DNA of 64,000 bases from Companilactobacillus halodurans. Lineage in GTDB: Bacteria > Bacillota > Bacilli > Lactobacillales > Lactobacillaceae. Where the stretch lies: assembly GCF_009600985.1 (NCBI RefSeq), contig NZ_VDFP01000008.1, forward strand, positions 1-64,000, in the 5' to 3' direction. Positions 58,521 through 64,000 of this stretch are shown one piece after another. The notes below the pieces were generated by a model, which ran no database searches, was not told where the DNA came from, and was given only the letters and a program-made list of their open reading frames with translations. Made by a program: the position numbers and the translations under genes. Positions within the stretch are counted from its first letter, which is position 1, and each line of letters begins with the position of its first letter.

Positions 58521-59440
58521 TAGAATTCACCTCGCTTAGCAATTGATCTAATCACAAAGTTGAACAATAGTGACATTAATAGCAATAGTAAAGCTAAGGA
58601 CCAAAGTGCATTATTTGCGGTCGATCCCATAATCGTATTACCCATGTTCATAGTTAGAACACTGGTTAGAGTTGATGATGGCGAAACAAGATTCTGTGGC
58701 AGAAGCATGGCATTACCAATAACCATTTGCACAGCTAATGCTTCACCAAATGCCCGTGCCATTCCAAAAACGACAGCCGTTAAAATTCCTGGCGTGGCAG
58801 CGCGTAACACTACCTTAGAAATTGTCTGCCATCTAGTTGCTCCAAGAGCTAACGAAGCTTCTCGATAATATCTAGGAACGGCTTTTAAAGCATCGACTGA
58901 CATAGAAGTAATCGTTGGTAGAATCATGACGAATAAAACAAATGACCCGGCTAAAATACCAAACCCACTGCCTCCAGCAATTTTTCTAACGAAAGGAACC
59001 ACAATTGTTAACCCGATAAATCCATAAACTACTGATGGAATACCCACCAATAATTCAATGACCGGTTGTAAAACTTTGCGACCCCATTTAGGCGAGATTT
59101 CAGTCATAAAAATGGCTGCTGCAATCGCAAATGGCGTTCCAATTAAAGCTGCAATCAAAGTAACTGAAAATGATCCGATAATCATTGGTGCAGCACCAAC
59201 AATTGGATGGCCTGAACTATCTAACTTGTTTGGAGACCAAACTGAATGAGTTAAAAAATCAATTGGATTGACGCCATCCTTAAAGAAAATAACTAACCCT
59301 TTTGAAGCGACGAATCCAATAATAGTGATAACTAGTAAAACGATAATGGCAGTAAAACTGAAAGAAATAGCTTTTCCACGAGTTTCTCTTTTAGCGGAGA
59401 CAGATTTCTTAGTTAAACTTTCTTTAATTGGATCTTTCAA
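58520..59440 (-). CDS. pstC: Phosphate ABC transporter permease PstC
   Basis: The 306-residue protein has six helices, EASLALGATRWQTI as EAA loop, and LVGIPSVVYGFIGL, typical of PstC. It follows pstS by one base. Confidence 0.95.
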   Translation of the reverse strand: MKDPIKESLTKKSVSAKRETRGKAISFSFTAIIVLLVITIIGFVASKGLVIFFKDGVNPIDFLTHSVWSPNKLDSSGHPIVGAAPMIIGSFSVTLIAALIGTPFAIAAAIFMTEISPKWGRKVLQPVIELLVGIPSVVYGFIGLTIVVPFVRKIAGGSGFGILAGSFVLFVMILPTITSMSVDALKAVPRYYREASLALGATRWQTISKVVLRAATPGILTAVVFGMARAFGEALAVQMVIGNAMLLPQNLVSPSSTLTSVLTMNMGNTIMGSTANNALWSLALLLLLMSLLFNFVIRSIAKRGEF

Positions 59441-59441
59441 A

Positions 59442-60317
59442 TTATTTTACCCCCTTTGTAACTGGCGTAACATTGCCCTTATAATCTTTTTGATATTTCA
59501 TTTCATTGATTGGAACATAGTTCATCTTTTTAACGACATCGTTTTGAACTTTCTTAGTCATAATGAAGTCCAAGAAGTCCTTGGTCATACCAGTTGGTTT
59601 GCCATTGGTATAAAGATGTTCGTAGGACCAAATCTTCCAAGTATTATTCTCAATATTTTTAATAGTTGGTGCAATATTGTTAATGTTAATAGTTTTGACA
59701 GTATCATTTAAATATGGCATTGCTAAATAACTGATGGCACCAGCAGTATTGTAGACAATTTGTCTAACCATTCCGCTAGAATCTTGTTCTTGAGAGCGAA
59801 CAAACGGCGTACCGTCCATAACGTCACTTTCAAAGGCTGCTCTAGTACCACTACCATCGGCACGATTAATAATGGTGATCGGTAGATCCTGACCACCAAC
59901 TTGTTTCCAGTTAGTTATTTCACCAGAAAAAATTTCTTTTAATTGCTCGATAGTTAACGATTTAACCTTAACATTTTTGTTCACTATGGGAACCATTGCG
60001 ACTGCAGCTATACGATGATCGACAAGTTTACTAGCATCGATATCCTTTTTTTGTTCTGCATAGAGATCGGAATTTCCAATATCTACCGCACCTTGTTGAA
60101 TCTGACTGAGTCCTGTACCAGTTCCGCCACCCTGAACGTTAACGTACTCGCTTGAATTACTCTTGGTAAATTCTTCCCCAGCGAGTTCTACTAATGGCTG
60201 AGCGGCAGACGATCCCACCGCTGTAATCGTTTGTTGGCTTCCGCTGCCTTTGCAACCACTCAATATAAAAATCATGGGTATTACAATTGCAAATAATGCG
60301 ACAAGTCTTTTTTTCAA
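59442..60317 (-). CDS. pstS: Phosphate-binding lipoprotein PstS
   Basis: PstS captures phosphate outside the membrane for PstCAB. The 291-residue lipoprotein has a signal peptide with the lipobox LSGC, phosphate-binding GSSAAQPLVE, GGGTGTGLSQI and RADGSGTR. The likely start is TTG at 60317, eight bases after GAGG; a GTG at 60326 overlaps the ribosome site. Its maturation needs Lgt. Confidence 0.95.
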   Translation of the reverse strand: MKKRLVALFAIVIPMIFILSGCKGSGSQQTITAVGSSAAQPLVELAGEEFTKSNSSEYVNVQGGGTGTGLSQIQQGAVDIGNSDLYAEQKKDIDASKLVDHRIAAVAMVPIVNKNVKVKSLTIEQLKEIFSGEITNWKQVGGQDLPITIINRADGSGTRAAFESDVMDGTPFVRSQEQDSSGMVRQIVYNTAGAISYLAMPYLNDTVKTININNIAPTIKNIENNTWKIWSYEHLYTNGKPTGMTKDFLDFIMTKKVQNDVVKKMNYVPINEMKYQKDYKGNVTPVTKGVK

Positions 60318-60344
60318 TGTTCTCACCTCTATCTAGCTTAGAAT

Positions 60345-60371
60345 AGTATAGAAATGTATATTTTTTGTATA
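60345..60371 (-). promoter_or_regulatory. PhoP-box-like repeats before pstS
   Basis: The minus strand has TATACA (60371-60366), TATACA (60360-60355) and TATACT (60350-60345), with start distances of 11 and 10 bases. PhoP of Bacillus binds TT(A/T/C)ACA hexamers with 11-base period. The third hexamer could double as the -10 box. This suggests that pstS-phoU has its own PhoP-driven promoter beyond phoPR. Confidence 0.65.
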
Positions 60372-60416
60372 AAAAAATGTCGCAACAAAATAAATTATTT
60401 TGTTGCGACATTTTCT
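60372..60416. terminator. Terminator between phoR and pstS
   Basis: ATGTCGCAACAAAATAA and TTATTTTGTTGCGACAT form a long perfect stem, followed by T runs. It separates phoPR from the transporter genes. Confidence 0.93.
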
Positions 60417-62066
60417 TTAAAGTGGTATATCGACTGTAAATTTAGTTCCTAATCCCTTATGGGACTCGATTCTGATATCACCGTCAAGCGTATCAAGTGT
60501 TTCCTTAACGATAGCCAGACCCAAACCAGTTCCACCAGTCTCTAAACTTCTCGACCGATCGACACGATAAAATCTTTCAAAGATTCGACCTTGATCCTCT
60601 TCAGAGATTCCGATACCAGTATCTTTAATGATGAACTTGATTCGATTCTCAATTTCATCATGATGAACTTCTAAGTCAATCTCACCATTTTCTTTATTAT
60701 ATGAAATAGCATTTTTAATTAAATTACGAAAGACCAAGTTAATTTTTTCTTTATTGACCGTAACTTCCTGATTACCGAAATAATCTTGCTTAACAGTCAG
60801 GTTATGCTTTTTAATAGCCAGTGATTGACGCTCTAAAATCTTATTCACATCATCATGCAAATTGATAACATCGGTCTTTTCAGTATCTCGTTTAACTTTT
60901 GAAAGCGACAAAATATCTTGAATCAATTCTGTCAAACGAATACTTTCACTGTGAATAATCTTCAAGAAATGATCCAATTTTTTAGGATCATCTTTGGCTC
61001 CGCCCAAAAGCGTTTCTGAAAAGCCCTCAATTGACGTTACTGGAGTCTTCAATTCATGACTGACATTGTTGACGAAATCAACTTGCATCCGTTCAATTTG
61101 GCGGCTTTCAGTCAAATCATACAAGATAACCAAAACTTGTTGATCAAAGTCTTCTCGCGAGTGAATCAGGCGAATAACATTGGCATCAACGAATTTTTGC
61201 GAGTTGCCAACCAATTGAATCTCTCGATGATGATTCTTATTCTTCTTCAAAGTATGTTCGATCATTCGACTCAAACTATAAGTCTTAATGTCTTCAATGA
61301 AGGGGTGAATATCATTTGAAATGTTTACGTTCAACAGGCTTGCCATAGCTTGGTTATGCAACAAAACATCCCCTTGCGAATTCAACAGCATAACACCGAT
61401 TGGCAAATGACCTACTAAACCACGAAATCTTCTCTCACGTAAACGGACATCATCACGTAAATCATTGATATCCATACTGATTTTATTAGTTTGTTCGACC
61501 AAGCCATACAATTCGTCATCTGGCGACAGAATCAGTGAGGCCATTTCCTTATTTTTACGTACTCGACGTAAATTCTCGGTAACGCTCTTAATATCATTGC
61601 TCAATTGCTGACGTTTGCGGTAATAAAACAGAATTACTGAATCAGTAATGAGAAAATACATCAAGGCAATGATAACTGAAGTCATTGGGCTTTGACTCCA
61701 CAAACGATCAAACTTTTTAGCAACGACGTGACGATTTGAATTCGACATGAAATACATCGTTCTCGTTCCAAAGGTTGTATCCGTCACGTAATTTTTACCC
61801 GGAGCAATACGGCCACGGTGATACATATCATAGGCTTGCTTTTGCAAGGGCGTATCTTCTTTTTTCAAATCGACGTAACTCAAGCCAGCAATCCTTGCCG
61901 CCTCGGATGGATCGTGATTCTTCTTTAATTCTTGAAATGAATCAGTTTCTTCGGTAAACATATTATTTTGTGAACTGCCCAAAATACTGTCGGAAAATGT
62001 CGCCAAAATAATAAAGATAATTACGGAAATCAAGATAGCAACTATTGGTCCTATTTTTCTCTTCAT
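60417..62066 (-). CDS. phoR: Phosphate-regulon sensor histidine kinase PhoR
   Basis: The protein (549 residues) has TM1 (about 8-28), an extracytoplasmic part (about 30-125), TM2 (about 130-150), HAMP, PAS (about 215-320) and the kinase with phospho-acceptor FVNNVSHELKTP (His337), N-box FRNLIKNAISYN and GLGLAIVKE. Three ATGs lie in a row (62072, 62069, 62066); the third has AGAGG seven bases upstream and is preferred. The start overlaps the end of phoP. Confidence 0.94.
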   Translation of the reverse strand: MKRKIGPIVAILISVIIFIILATFSDSILGSSQNNMFTEETDSFQELKKNHDPSEAARIAGLSYVDLKKEDTPLQKQAYDMYHRGRIAPGKNYVTDTTFGTRTMYFMSNSNRHVVAKKFDRLWSQSPMTSVIIALMYFLITDSVILFYYRKRQQLSNDIKSVTENLRRVRKNKEMASLILSPDDELYGLVEQTNKISMDINDLRDDVRLRERRFRGLVGHLPIGVMLLNSQGDVLLHNQAMASLLNVNISNDIHPFIEDIKTYSLSRMIEHTLKKNKNHHREIQLVGNSQKFVDANVIRLIHSREDFDQQVLVILYDLTESRQIERMQVDFVNNVSHELKTPVTSIEGFSETLLGGAKDDPKKLDHFLKIIHSESIRLTELIQDILSLSKVKRDTEKTDVINLHDDVNKILERQSLAIKKHNLTVKQDYFGNQEVTVNKEKINLVFRNLIKNAISYNKENGEIDLEVHHDEIENRIKFIIKDTGIGISEEDQGRIFERFYRVDRSRSLETGGTGLGLAIVKETLDTLDGDIRIESHKGLGTKFTVDIPL

Positions 62067-62068
62067 CA

Positions 62069-62734
62069 TCATACCTCTAAAATATAACCGAACCCGTGGA
62101 CGGTCTTAATTATTTGTGGATTTTTCGTATCCGTTTCAATTTTATCACGGAGGTGACTAATTTGGATATCGACCATCCGCATTTGTGAATTCGAATTAAT
62201 TCCCCAGACATTGTCAAAAATTTGCTCACGAGACACGACAATGCCTTTATTTCTAATCAAAAACTCCAATAACTCATATTCCTTTTTAGTCAAACTGATT
62301 TCATTTCCATCAATAATCAAACTTTTGACATCGGTATTGAGTCTGAAATTCTTTTCTTTTTCTTCACTCGAAGTTCTTCTTAGAACAACTTCGATTCGTG
62401 CCAGTAATTCTTTGATGCTAAAAGGCTTGGTGACATAGTCGTCAGCACCACTGATCAAGCCTTCAATCTTGTTATCTTCAGAATCCACCGCTGTTAAAAA
62501 TATAACTGGTGTAAGATTACCTGACTTGCGCATTTTTTTCAGTACATCAATTCCACTCAATTTGGGTAACATTTGATCCAATAAGATTAAATCAAAAATT
62601 CCGGTATTGGCCTTATCAAGCGCCATTTGCCCATCTGTGGCAGTAGAGACTTGGTAATCATTACTTTCCAAATTGTATTCTATTAATTCTACGATCGTAG
62701 GTTCATCATCGACAACTAAGATTTTCTTTTTCAT
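62069..62734 (-). CDS. phoP: Phosphate-regulon response regulator PhoP
   Basis: The 221-residue OmpR-type regulator has the receiver domain with phospho-acceptor Asp53 (LLDQMLP), LTAVDSED and KPFS, and a winged HTH with [15 protein letters not shown] at 62734 follows AAGGGG and overlaps the prfB TGA stop (ATGA). A longer frame from 62758 has no ribosome site. Confidence 0.95.
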   Translation of the reverse strand: MKKKILVVDDEPTIVELIEYNLESNDYQVSTATDGQMALDKANTGIFDLILLDQMLPKLSGIDVLKKMRKSGNLTPVIFLTAVDSEDNKIEGLISGADDYVTKPFSIKELLARIEVVLRRTSSEEKEKNFRLNTDVKSLIIDGNEISLTKKEYELLEFLIRNKGIVVSREQIFDNVWGINSNSQMRMVDIQISHLRDKIETDTKNPQIIKTVHGFGYILEV

Positions 62735-63844
62735 TGTTTGACCCCTTGTAGTTTCCATTGGAGATAAGCATAAATAAATGGATCTAAATCGCCATCCATA
62801 ACGGCCTGACCATTGCTCGTTGAATAATTGGAACGATGGTCTTTAACCATTGTGTATGGATGAAAAACGTAGGAACGAATCTGTGAGCCCCAGCCAATAT
62901 CCTTTTGCTCGCCTTGGATTTCAGCATGCTTTTTAGCACGTTCTTCTTCTTCTCGTTGGAAGAGCTTAGCCTTTAACATGTTCATGGCTGTTTCTCTATT
63001 TTGTAATTGGGAACGCTGTGCTTGCGAACTAACGACGATTCCTGTTGGCAAATGAGTGATTCTGACCGCTGATGAAGTCTTATTGATATGTTGACCACCA
63101 GCACCAGATGATCTAAAAACGTCAACTCTTAAATCGTCATCGTTAATTTCAACATGAATACTATCATCCAATTCGGGCATTACGTCAACTGATGCAAACG
63201 ATGTATGTCGACGTCCAGCCGAATCAAAGGGTGAAATTCTTACTAAACGGTGCACTCCTCTTTCGGAACGAAGCAATCCATAGGCGTTTTTACCACGAAT
63301 CATCATTGAAACACTCTTAATTCCTGCCTCATCGCCGGGTTGATAATCTTCGACTTCAACTGAAAATTTATGCTGTTCAGCCCATCTTTGATACATTCTT
63401 AAAAGCATTGAGCCCCAATCTTGCGATTCAGTTCCACCTGCTCCAGGATGTATTTCTAAAATTGCATTATGAGAATCATATGGTTCTGACAAAAGCATCA
63501 TCAATTCATAATTACGCAATTCATCAGCCAACTTATCAGAATCAGTTTCCATTTGTGTTATCAAGTCATCTTCTGGATCTTCTTGATATAGCTCAGCGAG
63601 AACTTGTAAATTTTCCAAACCTTCGCTTAACTTTTTGAAATTGTCGTATTTATCTTTGAGATCATTAGTTTGATCAATTAATTTTTGAGCTTTTTCATGG
63701 TCATCCCAAAAACCATTCTCAGTCATCTTAGCTTCATTTTCAGCAATGCTTTCTTCAAGGTTCTCTAAGTCAAAGAGACCCCCTGAATTGAGTTATTTTG
63801 TTCTCCATATCGGAAATACGGTTTTTAATTTCTCCAAATTCCAT
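62731..63844 (-). CDS. prfB: Peptide chain release factor 2, with programmed +1 frameshift
   Basis: RF2 releases peptides at UGA and UAA. The gene has two frames: codons 1-24 from the ATG at 63844 ([14 protein letters not shown]) end at an in-frame TGA (63770-63772). Skipping its T (63772) continues as [20 protein letters not shown] to the stop at 62731. The body has the GGQ motif in [13 protein letters not shown] and the SPF tripeptide ([11 protein letters not shown]) that reads UGA. The full protein is about 370 residues. Ribosome site AAGGGTGAT. The stop overlaps phoP. Confidence 0.96.
63769..63784 (-). promoter_or_regulatory. prfB programmed frameshift site
   Basis: The minus strand reads AGGGGGTCTCTTTGAC. 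The SD-like AGGGGG lies three bases before the slippery CTT, followed by TGA and C. This is the conserved RF2 autoregulatory signal: low RF2 lets the ribosome pause at UGA and slip +1. Confidence 0.95.
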
Positions 63845-63857
63845 TTAATCACCCTTA

Positions 63858-63888
63858 TAAAAAAAGCCGGCCATTTGGCCCGCTTTTT
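63858..63888 (-). terminator. Terminator after secA
   Basis: AAAAAGCGGGCCA and TGGCCGGCTTTTT form a GC-rich stem on the minus strand, followed by seven T, ending just before the prfB ribosome site. Confidence 0.9.
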
Positions 63889-64000
63889 ATCTTTCCATAT
63901 TTTGTCTAATTTCGGCCTTCATGAATAGTCTTGTAACATCATATTCAATATCAGAAACCATTTCTTCAAACATACGATATCCTTCTTCTTGATACTCAAC
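63887..64000 (-). CDS. secA: Preprotein translocase ATPase SecA, C-terminal fragment
   Basis: The last 37 codons before a TAA (63887-63889) read [19 protein letters not shown] and then [19 protein letters not shown]. This matches the helical scaffold end of SecA. The rest lies beyond the right edge. The zinc-binding C-tail of some SecA proteins is absent. secA-prfB adjacency is typical of Firmicutes and supports the call. Confidence 0.85.
   Translation of the reverse strand, partial: VEYQEEGYRMFEEMVSDIEYDVTRLFMKAEIRQNMER

Noticed and set aside
59268..59711. 147-codon plus-strand frame opposite pstC and pstS
   Set aside because: It lies fully antisense to two well-supported genes and has no ribosome site.
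63408..63638. 76-codon plus-strand frame opposite prfB
   Set aside because: Antisense shadow of the RF2 coding sequence.
63726..63844. Possibility that prfB is a pseudogene because its start lies in another frame
   Set aside because: The in-frame TGA sits in the conserved AGGGGG...CTTTGAC context, so it is the normal programmed frameshift.

Overview
The window is a chromosomal segment of a low-GC Gram-positive bacterium of the Lactobacillaceae. The evidence is the gene content: a cggR-gap-pgk-tpi-eno glycolytic operon, hprK-lgt-trxB, rapZ-yvcK-whiA, phoP-phoR-pst, secA-prfB with the classic RF2 frameshift, LPXTG, MucBP and SLAP-type surface proteins, AGGAGG-type ribosome sites and frequent TTG/GTG starts. 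A Companilactobacillus-like species is my guess from gene order and the malonate operon; the sequence alone does not prove it. I see no prophage, insertion sequence or CRISPR array. Most of the window is core genome read on the minus strand. Many starts below were moved to a later codon because a good ribosome site sits in front of it.

Layout. 1-650: 5' end of a 16S rRNA gene with its leader and two strong tandem promoters, plus a weaker third candidate. 652-5984: a four-gene glycolipid and lipoteichoic-acid unit (lafA, lafB, a UPF0104 membrane protein, ltaS). 6061-7354: queT behind a pseudoknot leader, and a deoxynucleoside kinase. 7612-11056: an LPXTG adhesin facing a DUF2207 membrane protein. 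11170-17694: smpB, rnr, esterase, secG, a ClC channel and an oxidoreductase. 17777-23509: the glycolytic operon with its CggR operator and promoter. 23598-23669: tRNA-Arg(CCG). 23786-30797: a biotin-independent malonate decarboxylase operon with a divergent LysR regulator. 30881-36192: a membrane acyltransferase homologue, clpP with a CIRCE element, a drug-efflux MFS protein and a large membrane protein. 36229-39102: rapZ-yvcK-whiA. 39324-41684: a secreted MucBP/SLAP-type protein. 41743-51614: uvrBA with an SOS-like box, an MFS protein, a phosphodiesterase, a phosphoglucomutase and a small XRE regulator. 51803-55304: trxB, lgt, hprK and two small membrane proteins. 55364-64000: the Pho system, prfB and the 3' end of secA.

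Most unusual region. In the malonate decarboxylase operon the beta and gamma carboxylase subunits are fused into one 552-residue protein. No mdcB and no recognisable malonate transporter are present locally. mdcH appears to start at a rare AUU or AUC codon. An alpha/beta hydrolase follows a weak hairpin at the 3' end. A 12-base element in the mdcH leader recurs exactly in front of the nearby acyltransferase gene, which lacks the usual first-helix histidine. This may be a variant malonate module, but every component belongs to a known family.

Regulatory sites read directly from sequence: a CggR operator with the N6-N4-N6 spacing of the Bacillus site, CIRCE before clpP with one mismatch, a LexA-type box before uvrB with one mismatch, three PhoP-box-like repeats before pstS, and an H-type pseudoknot next to the queT ribosome site.
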